Assembly: GCA_003116995.1 (NCBI GenBank)
Contig: BDSL01000136.1
Location: forward strand, 162,749-226,748
Direction of reading: 5' to 3'
DNA: 64,000 bases
From: Yamagishiella unicocca
Taxonomy: Eukaryota; Chlorophyta; Chlorophyceae; Chlamydomonadales; Volvocaceae
The position numbers and the translations under genes were made by a program. Below, one piece after another: positions 20,940-31,249 of the stretch (position 1 is the first letter of the stretch; the number at the start of each line of letters is the position of its first letter). The notes below the pieces were generated by a model. That model did no database searches, was not told where the DNA came from, and worked only from the letters and a program-made list of their open reading frames with translations.

Positions 20940-22560
20940 AGCCTTGGGTCGGTAGTAGTAGTTAACAATGACAGTGGCTTCCAGACCAAAAGTTCGGTTG
21001 TTGTAACGGTTACTGTGGGTTCCAGACCAAGAGGTAGAACCATCGGGCACATCGCCTGAATCGACAGGCCGTAGGCACACAGAGCAGCAGCCAGCACCCC
21101 AGGGGGAATTTGCACTAGAGGCTCCCCTATCAGGAACCGACAACAACCAACCTAACAGCCCAGCAACCTACGAACCAGTGAAGCACCGCAACGATGCAAG
21201 CATCGGGACCAGCCGCCTTTCATCCCAAAAAACACGGACCCCAAGCAGGGCTCAACGCGCATATAGAATCGGAAAGTAATAAGCAAGGGAACCCCGCTCC
21301 CCAAGACAACCCGGACCGATCACGAATCCACCAGTATCTCAGCCGGTCCTCCGCACACAAGGCGACTGGCGACAACCCGCAAGAAAGGATGCCGAGGCCC
21401 CACTGCATCCCAGCCTTTCTGGGGAAGCTCCAACGCAGCAAAGCTCCTCAGAAGGGCCCAAAACTTCACCACCCCACAGCGAATGGCACGATCCAGGAGA
21501 CCACTTCCCGGAGTAAGAGGGGGACCACCAGCACCCGCCCTTTTCAAGGCCGCGGCCATAAACCGGCGCCCCACCTCCATGGCAGAAATAGCCGCGAGTG
21601 TTCTGGAAGGCTGATGACGCTTGTACGGCATGGCTGCCGAACTTTCTGTTCCGGACCTATAAATCGCCTTTGCCGTCCAGTAGACGGGGACTCTGAACAC
21701 TTGCTGAACACCTAAAGAGTCGGCCGGGTCGTGCCCTGGCTTAGGCATACGAAACTATACGTCTCACGTTGCACACCCGGGCAAGCCAAAATAAATCCTA
21801 TTTATAGTTATTTTATTCGCCGGCCGTGGCTTTAAACAACCTTGCAAAGTAAGAGGCTCCCCGTGATGCCCCCCATTCGGGATTGGTGGGTTGTTGTTTT
21901 TGGCGTAGAGCACGGGCACGGGCACGGGCGCGGGCACAATAGCTAGGCGATACACATCATGAAACAAGCTTGATACTGGGTCCAAGGGACGACTCAACCT
22001 CACGGCCCCAATTGCAAGTGCTTCGCAGCAACAGTGGGTCCCAAACGCAAGGAAGTGCAGTGCCGTAGATCGATCTCTACAAAGTGGCCGAAAACAATGC
22101 GGAAAAGGGAAGGAAACAAAGTTTACAGTGGGTCCCTGTAACCATGGCAAGACACCCAATCATTTTAGTGGTAGCAGCAGTTACAGTGGGCTCAAACCAG
22201 AAGAGGAAGAGCCAGTGGATTAGCTGACTGAGCACTGAAGCGGGATCAACCAGGGCTGAGGGAAACCTGCCAGACCAGTTAGCACGAGCGAGCCACCCAG
22301 CCAGGAACGAGCAAACCCGGCGAGGACGCGCGAAGGCCCGTGACCACGGGGGAGTTTGCTGCAAGGGCCCCCCATTCGGCGATGGACCCCGACGACCCCA
22401 AGCATTAGGCGTACCAACATACCTGACAGCCAATCGCGGGCAGCAACTGGGAAAGCTCCCCGCCCCAGAACTCCTCCCAAAAGGACAAACCTGAAGGACA
22501 GACCAGAGGCCTAACAGAACGACCAGCGGAAATCTAGTATACCACAGACAGCCACTGTAA
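20940..22560. repeat. Degenerate dispersed repeats with a GGGNCCCACTGTAAC-type motif
   Basis: The words TTACAGTGGG(C/T)(T/C)C and GTTCCAGACCA recur at about 20,965, 21,005, 22,028, 22,125 and 22,185, each time next to short palindromic or Lys/Thr-codon-like tracts. A similar segment lies in copy C near 19,345. I see no intact gene here apart from the LINE fragment listed separately. Confidence 0.45.
21320..21748 (-). pseudogene. Decayed LINE ORF2 C-terminal fragment
   Basis: The minus-strand frame contains KFWALLRSFAALELPQKGW followed by HPFL, which lines up with KFWALLRDFAGLGLPRKDW and HPFL at the end of the LINE at 33.1 kb and with the matching DFWARLSAFAELGLAPRGW of LINE-A and LINE-B. The upstream part (AISAMEVGRRF) also lines up with AALNAMEWARRY. 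Only about 140 C-terminal residues survive, so this is an old 5'-truncated insertion of a subfamily closer to the 31-33 kb copy. Confidence 0.75.
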
Positions 22561-23202
22561 TTGTTACTACTAGACAGCCCCTCAAGCCGTGGGCACACCA
22601 CCCGGTGGTTCCCGCCATGCGTCCTTTCCGTCACACGGTTCCATGGTGCCAACCCATTCAGCCCAATACGCGCGCGCCAAGCAGCTGCCGCCGTATACAT
22701 ATACGGTTTTGTTGGCAGAGTCACCGGGCCCAGCGTTTGTGAGGCTGGGCGCCCCGTGTCCCACACCCGACCACTTTTTTCCTATTACTATTGAGGTCCC
22801 ATCATGCCAGGTTGTGTCGCCGTCCCCTAGGATGCTCATTTGCATCGCCAACGGCCGCTCGCGCTAATGGGCCCCTCATGGTGGCGCTGGTCTGCGGGCC
22901 CTGCAGACAGCCTCTTACTTCCCCCCTGTCCGGGCCGCCCCGTGCTGGCTCGCCATCGGTTTGCAACTCCTCTCTGTGGCCCGGGTCGGGATTATCATCC
23001 CCTTGCTGTTGCTGCCTGCCGACGGGTCGGTCACACCCCATCCCTTCTATAGATTCCACCCAGGCCATGCGGGCCCCGTCGTCCTCCAAGAGGCCCGCCT
23101 TAACCCTCCCTCTATATGCCTAGCGTCCTGCCGCCGTGTAGGTGTCGCCCAGTGTGCACCCATCGCCTCCTTGCGCCTTATGACCGTCATCTTGCTCGGG
23201 TG
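22561..23202. other. Unassigned stretch downstream of the hydrolase gene
   Basis: Open frames on both strands (for example 22,802-23,089 minus) resemble nothing I recognise. The region lies 3' of the hydrolase-only gene and, unlike its homologue at 44 kb, holds no NB-ARC exons. Confidence 0.35.
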
Positions 23203-25039
23203 CTACAGGATTTCGTCGGCCAGAAGCTGTCCTTGCTCCATATCTGCATCCTGTATGGTCACGGGTCCAGGTCCAGTAGTTTAGAGGCGTTATGGTTGTC
23301 ATCTGGTTGGTGGGGGCCTATCAGGTGTATGGGGGGCCCGTTGTCTACCCGTGGGAGGTCAGCAACAGCAACAACAGCGTGCTTCACCTTCATTCGCAAC
23401 ATTTGTTCCCTGATAAAGTTGACCAGCACCGAGTATGCGCCCTGGGTCTGAGAGGCTGGCTTCACGATGTTGATGTGGTCGGCTTCCACCCTCTCCCTGA
23501 CGCAGTCGTCCAGGAATGCAGAGCCCTCGGGGACGATGACCTGGGATCCACCAACGAGCCCGGGCTGCGGCAAAGAACACCAGGGCCCATAAGTACGCAG
23601 GGGCACAGCGGTGGGCTCAGTTCCTTGCGGCCAGAACCCCTGCAGTCCTACAACCGTACTAACACTGAAATCATTTCTGGAATACCGGGCAAATTCATTT
23701 TGGGTCATGTGATGTCGAGCAACCCGCAGGAAATTCCCACCTGCGGACCTGTCACGAAAATTTAAGCAAGGCAGGGATCGTACACGTCGTGCCTGGTCTG
23801 AGAGTGCCATGCCGATGTGTACTCTTGCCAGGCTGGATAGCCCAGAGTGTTACTAGCCCGGGTTTTGTGCCCTGTGAGGCCAGCCAGTCTTGTGCGAGCA
23901 CTTCAATCGTATAACGATAGCCGACATGCTCCGTATTTTCAGGGACTTCCGATCAGACATACGGTATGGAAGTCACAATTGGCCCTAATCCGGGATGAGA
24001 CGGGGAAGGAGTGAAACCCCCCCAGTGGCTTTGCGCGAATAGGAATGAATCTGAACGCCATCAGATAGGTGGCGGATGGAGGTTCTAGGAGCCCAATCAC
24101 CCCTACATACGGTCCCCCCCTACATACGTACCAGCTGCAAGGGCTTCTGTTCAGCGAAGCAAAGGACGCGAACCTTGTCGGGTATCGCTCCGAAGAACCG
24201 GGCCTTGACATGTTCGTTCGCCTTGTTGAAGACCTCCAGGTACCCCAGCAGTGACTGGTTCAGCTGCCCGTTTACCAGAGCAGCGGCACTCGCCAGCAGC
24301 CCGTGGGCACGGGCCGCAATGGGCGATCCGTTGTGCGGCGTGGCGTAGTAGACCAGCGCGCAAAGGTTGTCCTTGAAGGCGGCTGCACGACGATGAGTCT
24401 CTTCAGACTCATTCCCAGATGTACTGAAGACCTGTGCTGAGTGGACCATCGCGTTCATCATCAGACCACCCATGCTGTGCCCCACCAGCACCACTTTGCG
24501 CCTGTCCCAGCCCACAGCCACTTGCGTGGAGATGAGCTGTCGGAGCAATGTGTCCGCGGCCGCCTCCAGCACAAAGTCCTCCTCGCCAGGGACCAGCTGG
24601 CGGTTTGCCTTGTAGCTAACCGAGAGGATTCGGGCCCGGTTAAATCCCTCCTCCTTCGGCAGCCACTCGGCAGGCCAGAGCACCTGCAGTTCGGGAGAGT
24701 GAGCGGACCCAATGCACAAGCCAGCAGCCGGCGGGAGATTTCAGATGCGATGGCGGCCGGGGGGCAGTCACCGTGCGCCTGGTGAGGTGCGTGCTTCTTC
24801 TCAGGGCTGGCAATCGCAAATGCAAATAAGTGTAATGTACTGAACAGGTTCGTTCGTAGGGATCTCACCTTGCCATTGAGTGTATCCGACGTCCATGTGT
24901 GTTTCCAGGCTTTGCATCCAGTTTGAAGGTCGTGTTGAAGACCATGAATGAACACGAGGTCGAAGGTCATCCCCACTTCCGACTCGCCATCCAGACGGTA
25001 GATCCCGTACTCGCCATTTAGCAACAGCTCCCGAGGCTC
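23203..25039 (-). CDS. SERAC1-like alpha/beta-hydrolase, stand-alone paralogue of the HNL gene
   Basis: Four exons in phase: 25,039-24,869, 24,683-24,128, 23,740-23,388 and 23,250-23,203, giving 375 residues plus an unresolved N-terminal exon. All introns are GT-AG. Motifs are FDLVFIHGL (oxyanion strand), VGHSMGG (nucleophile elbow) and ADHINIVKP (probable catalytic His). The first three exons match the 46.4-44.7 kb gene closely. Exon 4 starts with the same DADME as the longer gene but then diverges and stops after 15 residues, so the NB-ARC and LRR parts are absent. SERAC1-type proteins are lipid or ester hydrolases. The open frames and splice sites argue for a functional gene, not a relic, but expression is unknown. 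Confidence 0.75.
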
Positions 25040-26066
25040 CTGAGGACAAGCAACGGGGCAGCGTCTTTGCGCGCGCGACGTTTACGAGATGGTGGCTGCC
25101 TACCTTTCACACCTGGTGGCCCGGCGCAGCAGATACGTGGGTTACAGCGCTTACCGTTACCGCTGTTACCCGGTACTTCGTAGACTCTGTCTGTAGACTG
25201 CGGGGGCTGCTGCATCTATCGCTGGGGCAGCCGCTCCATCCCCAAAGAACTAACGCGGTTCTGTAAGGAGGCCTAGGAACCAACAATATTGGCTTGTGTA
25301 TCGACAAGCCCGCTGTGTCATGAATGCTGCACCGGTTGTGCAAGGTACGTAGATAGTAGTCCCGTAGTTCCCGACCAAATACTCCCAAGTTCTCTGAAGT
25401 ACTGCCCAGGTCCTCAAGTGATCACGTTCCTTGCCAAGCGCCACCCGGCTGGTCGCTTCCCAGGCCAGGTTTATCCCGGCCTCCCATCCTCGGCGGAGTC
25501 TTCGAGCCGCTACTAGTAACTTGAGCTTCTCACAAGTTAGCACAAGCCAGTTCAGGCCTTCTCTCGAGCCCGGTGCCGGTCGTGCGCCCTGCTGGTCGGT
25601 TTACAAAGACATCCGCCACCTCCAGTCCTGACTTAAGCGATGAAGGGCTGCTGGGCCTCCGAAAGCACCCCCTTCACTTACTCGTTCCCCCCGAACCCCC
25701 CAACCACCGGCCGCGGCCGCCACGCACCGTCATGACTCGTAGACGACGAGGTGGGCGGTTGGAAGCTCCGCGAGCCGACGTACGAGCGTGAATGTAGGCC
25801 TGGAGATTGTCGAAAGCGCAGACGCAGCGGGATAGGTTATCTTGTTGGCTGACTTGATGTCCGGTCCGAGTTATGTCCCGGCGTTGTCACTGGAACTCGC
25901 TGACACACATATGTCGCCTATTCATACCCGCTTTTGTCCCTTAAGGCAGCAAGTCTGGTGCTGGCGAGGATTACAAACTTTGAGCTCGTAAGGCCCAGGC
26001 GAGCCAGACGGGCCAGCACTGTGCCCGTAATGCGTAATGTTATGCAGAGAATACGCGCATAATAAT
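25040..26066 (-). promoter_or_regulatory. Upstream region of the hydrolase-only gene, shared with the HNL gene
   Basis: Contains a possible first exon (ATG at 25,215; QQPPQSTDRVYEVPGNSG), which is also present at 46,569 in the longer gene. Its donor phase does not fit the next exon, so the true start is unresolved. The rest is non-coding sequence shared by both copies and therefore likely to carry the promoter of both genes. Confidence 0.4.
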
Positions 26067-26074
26067 GCTCGGTG

Positions 26075-27294
26075 TAAGGGCCAGTTCACATGTGGTAATA
26101 TTTGGCGAATTCGCGGTGCTCGTCCCAGCGAATTGGTGCGAATTGGTCCGAATTGGTCGCGAACCGAATGGGGGGGCCCCCCCCATTGGCAAAAATTGGG
26201 AAAATTGGCAAATTTGGCGTATTCGCCCACTTCGCAAATTGGCATTAATTCGCATAGAAAAGGTCGACATTTACGCTGTTTCTAGTCATTTCCTCCTTAG
26301 GATTACCCTGCTTTATCACGGAGGCTTTGGCGCGAGCTTTGCCGCGAGCGTACGCGAACGGTGTAGGATGTTGACTTTTTAAGGCCGAACCTGGTGATAT
26401 CCTTGATGTAGGAGGTCAGAAGTATATGAAAGGCGTCCTTTGGCTGGTGCTCGCGGGCAGCGGTGCCACTGGAACGGAAGCATTGCCTGCATTGCCAGAG
26501 CTTTGCCAAAACAAACGCTACCGCTGTGAAGGATGGCAATTCTTACCGTTAATGAAGGGATTCAGAGGGATGACGAAGTATTATCACCAGATAAGGGCAA
26601 ACAGACAGCGGGAACGGAGGCTACGCAGGGGGAAAACCGTCTTTCCTTTCCAGCTGCCAACCAGACGCCATATCCCAGCCTTCGAGGGGTTATGAGGCAT
26701 GCACTAAGTGGTTTATCTGTCAGTCTTCTGCGTTCTTCAAGTCATGCCCGTCCACATGGGCAGCGGCAGCATGGGCAGCGGCGGCACGGGCAGCACGGGC
26801 ACCTGGCTAAGGCCCTTCCGCAGCTCTGTGTTTGCCCACCCGTTGCCCACATCGCGCATGTGCTGTATGCACAGCACGAACTGCCCAAAGCCGGCGCCGC
26901 TGTCGGTCTTTTGGCACGGTGCTGACGACCCATGGGTTGCCACACAGCGCTAGCTCCGCGAGCATCCGGCCATTACATTTTCCTTAGCCCATTACATTTA
27001 ATAAAGATTCAATTTAATGGGCGCAATTCTACTGGCGGCGGCGTCAAAAACTGGAGGATCAGCAGCCAAATGGCCGGTGACATCGTCCGCCGCCACATTT
27101 TTGCCAACGTATAGGAAAATGTTCCTTACGTTGTGTAGTGTAAAAAGCTATAAGAATAGAGTATATGTAGCTCACCAATTCGCAAACCGTGTGGATTTTG
27201 CGCAAAAATACGCATGTGAACACCAATTCGGAAAGAGCCCCGAATTGTCGCAAATTGTCGAGAACCCGAATTACCACATGTGAACTGGCCCTTA
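26075..27294. mobile_element. DNA transposon-like element with 25-bp terminal inverted repeats
   Basis: The left end (26,075-26,099) begins TAAGGGCCAGTTCACATGTG; the last 25 bases (27,270-27,294) are its exact reverse complement. TA at the outer edges could be a TA target duplication, as in Tc1/mariner-type elements, or part of the repeat. Just inside the left end are reiterated GAATTGG words; inside the right end AATTCG and AATTGTCG words recur. Open frames inside (26,426-26,695 and 27,189-27,599, plus) show no transposase motif, so this is probably non-autonomous. It sits about 10 bp beyond the border of the segmental duplication. Confidence 0.75.
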
Positions 27295-27960
27295 TCGAAG
27301 TGCTTTTCTTTTCCTTAGTCTTGTCCTGGGTAAACTGGTCCATGAGCCTCTTCAGCTTGGTGCCCGTATTCGATTTGACCCTGGCGCGTAATCTCTGCTT
27401 ACAAATTAATACGCGGCGTATTCCGCGTATTGGCGTATTAATAAATGGATTGATTTTCGCGTACGGCATAGCGGCAATCGTTAGAACTCATTGCCGCGTA
27501 TCCATGGAAGTCGTGTCCCGGACTACCGCCACTGGCAAGTCGAACGCCCCTTCCGCCGCTGCCTGTAACTCAATAACTAAGTATCTGTACGGTATTTAGT
27601 GTCTCCCTAACGCATGGCATGGCGCCATGGCCCTCTTCACTGTGGGTGCCCGCCGAGGGAAGCGCGCGGGCGGCCCAGGGGTCCCTGGTCCCCAGGGGTC
27701 CCTGAGTCCCAGGAACCCCCTCCACCTGTAAACAACTCGCTCACATCAGGCCTGTCCATTAGCCCTGCCCCCATGGGGAAAGTAGGCGCACTACGGCACC
27801 CGTCTGTTGCACCACCTGTCTCAGCCTGTCCCTCGCATCGTCGAGCTTGGCACCGGAGGGAGCTGAAGGCAGCCGGTCTTATCAACTACTATATACAAGA
27901 GGCGCGGTCGCACATGCATGCAGCATCTAAAGCACCCCAGGCCAGCGAGGAAACACCTGA
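27295..27960. other. Unassigned stretch
   Basis: Open frames at 27,299-27,599 and 27,614-28,045 (plus) have no recognisable motif. No repeat or RNA gene was identified before the tandem repeat that starts near 27,960. Confidence 0.35.
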
Positions 27961-28285
27961 CGGCGAGTTTGAGGCTCAGGCCTATCAGGCCCAGCCCTCA
28001 GTAACCTGGCGTGCTCGCTGGATGCATCAATTCCTTATAATATGACGTGTATGTCGCCGACAGTCGCATCGCCTCCATGGCAAAAAGTAGGAGAGCATGG
28101 TCGCCATGTACGGCGAGCAGGGACAAGCCTATGCGGCCCAGCTCTCGGCAACTTGGCGTGCTCGCTATACGCATCATCATTTCCGTGTCATTATACATGG
28201 ATGTCGCAGTCGGTCGCATCGCCTCCATGGCAAAAAGCAGGGGAGCATGGTCGCCATGTACGACGAGAAGTTATTATTTACCCTT
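27960..28285 (+). repeat. Degenerate tandem repeat of about 165 bp
   Basis: CGCATCGCCTCCATGGCAAA followed by a GGAGCATGGTCGCCATGTAC box occurs at about 28,065 and 28,220; a third, weaker relative of the CGGCCCAGC..TGGCGTGCTCGCT part begins near 27,985. CATGG..CCATG makes each box a small hairpin. Confidence 0.7.
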
Positions 28286-29094
28286 TATCCATTTTAGGCC
28301 AAGTGGACAGCCTTACATGTTGCATGAAAACCGTGGATTGCAATTATTACAATGGTCCAGCGACGTCCCTCATTTCGGAAGTCAACTTGGTGCTGCAGCC
28401 CTGAACAGCTTACCTGAGCTAACCCTTGTTCGCTGACAGACGCACGGACAGGCCCCGCGAGACAAGCTGCGAGGTCGCTGAGGGGCCCTCGCAACTCGGC
28501 CGACCAGGAATGTGGTACGGAAAGGGCGGGCGTAGGGCATGCGCTGTAGGTGAGGAAGTACCGAGGTTTGTGTGGCGCGGTCTGCGTAGGATGAAAAGGG
28601 AGAAGAGCATAATGAAGGAGGAGCCCTGTATTAGGCTGGAGCGTGGCATGTTTAGTTCACCGGAGTGGGCTCGCCTTAGGAAGCTGGTCGTTTCGAGGTC
28701 GCGCGTGCACGACGGCGAAGGTGCGGCCGGCGCCGGCTTCGGGTGCCCTCCCGCACCCCCCCCCCCTCGTCTTCGCGGACGCTTCACGGAGCCGTCGACA
28801 ACGGCGCTGTCAGACGTTAAGGACGGCCGGCGGCGTGTGCATGAGCGACGACTACGAAGCGACAACAGCGCTTCGTCGTTTCGAGGTCGCGCGTGCACGC
28901 GCCGCGAAGCAGCCGTGTGCCAGCGCCGGCGTCGGCTGCGTCGCGACGCGTGCGAGATGGCGAAGGGGGGGGAGGGGGTCCGGGGGGTTCGAGGGAAACC
29001 CGTGGATGTCCGAAACAAGGGGTGTCGGCTTCCTCGAAGCCAGAAAAAGGGCGGGGCCCCCTTAAATCCGTAAAGGCCAGTTGCTTAGCCGCGT

Positions 29095-29218
29095 GTGTGA
29101 CAACAGCAGCAGGGCTGTTTCGCCACGCAAGGATAGAACCACCTTGACAAAAGTGTGACAACAGCAGCAGGGCTGTTTCACCACGCAAGGATAGAACCAC
29201 CTTGACAAAAGTGTGAGG
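29095..29218 (+). repeat. 62-bp tandem duplication
   Basis: GTGTGACAACAGCAGCAGGG and the following CCACGCAAGGATAGAACCAC occur twice head to tail with a single-base change, which indicates a recent duplication. Confidence 0.9.
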
Positions 29219-29439
29219 GAAGCCAGCATTAATTGATTGCATGCGCCAATTCCGGGCGCATGCCGCATGGTCAGTACCGTGAAGCCCCAACCGACATGCC
29301 CTTGTCGTGGAAGGCCAGAGCGTGGTAAGCAACCAACGTGCGGGTTACATGGAAATCATCTGCGAGGTGCCTGCTGACAGAGCTGAGGGTCCCACGGTAG
29401 ACAACACCATAATCATCATTGCCGGGCATCAAAGCGAAT

Positions 29440-30015
29440 GATAGCCGGGGAATCGTTGGGAACACGGGTTTAACTGGTGGGAACACGGTGCGTGTCATGA
29501 CTGTGTTCCCAGCATTTAGGCCGTGTTCCCGCCCTTGCAATTATTCCGGACACAATCAACGAATCGTCCTTATACGTCATTTAGAAGGTACCGGGCATCC
29601 ATGCGAATGATATGAGTTCCCAGCATTTGAGGCCGTGTTCCCAACCATGACCGGCTAGCCTTACATCCCCACAGAATACTGCCCAAAATCACTCCAAGGC
29701 TATGGTACCCTTAGTATGACGGATAAAAGCTCGATGTGTCCGGACCACTCGCAAGGGTGGTAACACGGCCTGAAACGCTGGGAGCACGGTCATGAAACAC
29801 ACCATGTTCCCACCAATAACTCCCATGTTCCCACCCATTCCCCTGCTCATCTAACCCGCATGGATGCCCGATTACTTTCAATACTACCTCTAAGATTAAT
29901 TGAATGTGTCCGGACAACTGGAAAGGCGGCGGGGAACACGGCCTAAAATGCTGGGAATGGCATGCACCGTGTTCCCACCAATTGCAAGGGCGAGAACACG
30001 GCCTGATAACTCAGT
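29440..30015. repeat. 170-bp dispersed repeat (GGGAACACGG family), copy 2
   Basis: Several diverged units, some inverted. ATGTGTCCGGAC starts at about 29,732 and 29,903 (171 bp apart), each followed by a version of AACACGGCCT, GCTGGGA and GGTCATGA. An inverted stretch lies at 29,450-29,560. The family is shared with 1.55-1.81 kb. Confidence 0.75.
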
Positions 30016-31249
30016 GTTATGTACCAAACCATTGTAAGGCGTGTGCATGCCAACCATCGCCAAAGTGCTGGCTGGCACAGCCGAGCGCGCCACGGGAGAG
30101 AGCGTCATGAATGCACCTCCTCGCTTGAAGGTCCCGATCGGTTGGCTTACAATAGTAGTAGCGCAGGTCACAAAACAAAACGGCTAGCCTACCTGCATCA
30201 AGTCAAAAAGTGCTCGGCCCGGCAAGCCACAACGATGGTGAAGTAAGATGCAAGGCCGCGGCGAGCGGATATCAGAAATATCAGATGCCGTGGTTTAATA
30301 TTTTTATTATGAGATACATGGAACCTGCTAGAGTTAAGTATAGTGCGAAAGGCGTTGCTTTGACCGCGGCCTTGCTCCACGGCGACCGTAAAACTCGTTC
30401 TCGCTCAAATGATTTTTGATTGCCAAAGTAAGGTTAGTATGTAATAGAGGATGCATAAGGCTATTGGAATATGGTTACAGTTGGGCGTCCTATAATGTTT
30501 GGTGCGAACGCACGCACGCACGCACGCACGGACGCACGGACAAGCTGCGAGGTCGCTGAGGGGCCCTCGCAACTCGGCCGACGGGGGTGGTGGTACGGAA
30601 AGGGCGAGAGTTCTGCGGGCGACGGCGAGGATGATTGAAGGAGATGGTGGACGGGAAGCACAGTTAACGGTGCCGCCGCACCCCCCCCCCCGGTCTTCGC
30701 GGACGCTTCACGGTGCCATCGACAAGGGCGCTGGCACACGGTAAGGACGGCTGGCACACGTTAAGGACGGCCGGCCGCGTGTGCACGAGCGACTTCAAAG
30801 CGGCGAGCATGCACAAGCCGGCAGTTCGGCTTTACTGCTGCCAGTGCTGCTGTCAGCGTCGCCGCGGCTCGTACACGACGGCGGGTTCACGTGACGACAT
30901 TGTCAGTACTCCCGCCCTCGAACCGGCGACCGCGAAGCGTGCACGCGCCGCTGGCGATGAGCCTCGAACTAGCGTCTCGCCGAAGCGTGCACGGCTGCGA
31001 CCACGACTGCGGCGCTCCTGCCTCGAACCGGCGACTTTAAGGTGCTCGGGCCAGGCCTTGACGTTTGCAGCGCCGGTGTCTGCTGCCTCGTGAAGCGTGC
31101 GCGAGAGCGAAGGGGGGTCGGCACTGCAGACGCGCCTGCCATGCCATGTCACCCGCCTCGCCTGGCGCGCCCACCAGGGCTGGCTCGCCGCGGTCGTCGG
31201 CGTCGTGGCCGCGGTGCTGCAGCTGTCGTGGTCGTGGGCGCCCTCGCCG

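Larger units (their letters stand above)
23203..26066 (-). repeat. Segmental duplication, copy 2
   Basis: The hydrolase exons, their introns and about 1 kb of upstream sequence match 44.5-47.52 kb in the same orientation, with small indels and substitutions. The upstream match ends near 26,066 (ACGCGCATAATAA) and 47,515 (ACGCGCGTAATAA). Divergence between copies is visible in every exon, so the duplication is not an assembly echo. Confidence 0.85.
28430..31100. repeat. GC-rich dispersed repeat cluster R2/R3, left part
   Basis: R2 carries ACAAGCTGCGAGGTCGCTGA and GGGGCCCTCGCAACTCGGCC with a downstream GGTACGGAAAGGGCG box (about 28,460 and 30,540; a third copy at 35,900). R3 carries GACGTTAAGGACGGCCGGC and GTGTGCACGAGCGA, often followed by TTCGAAGCGACGAAAGC (28,810, 30,760 and many copies at 33.6-36.8 kb). 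CTCGAACCGGCGAC boxes follow. Overlapping open frames on both strands change with unit register, so I do not call genes. Confidence 0.75.
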
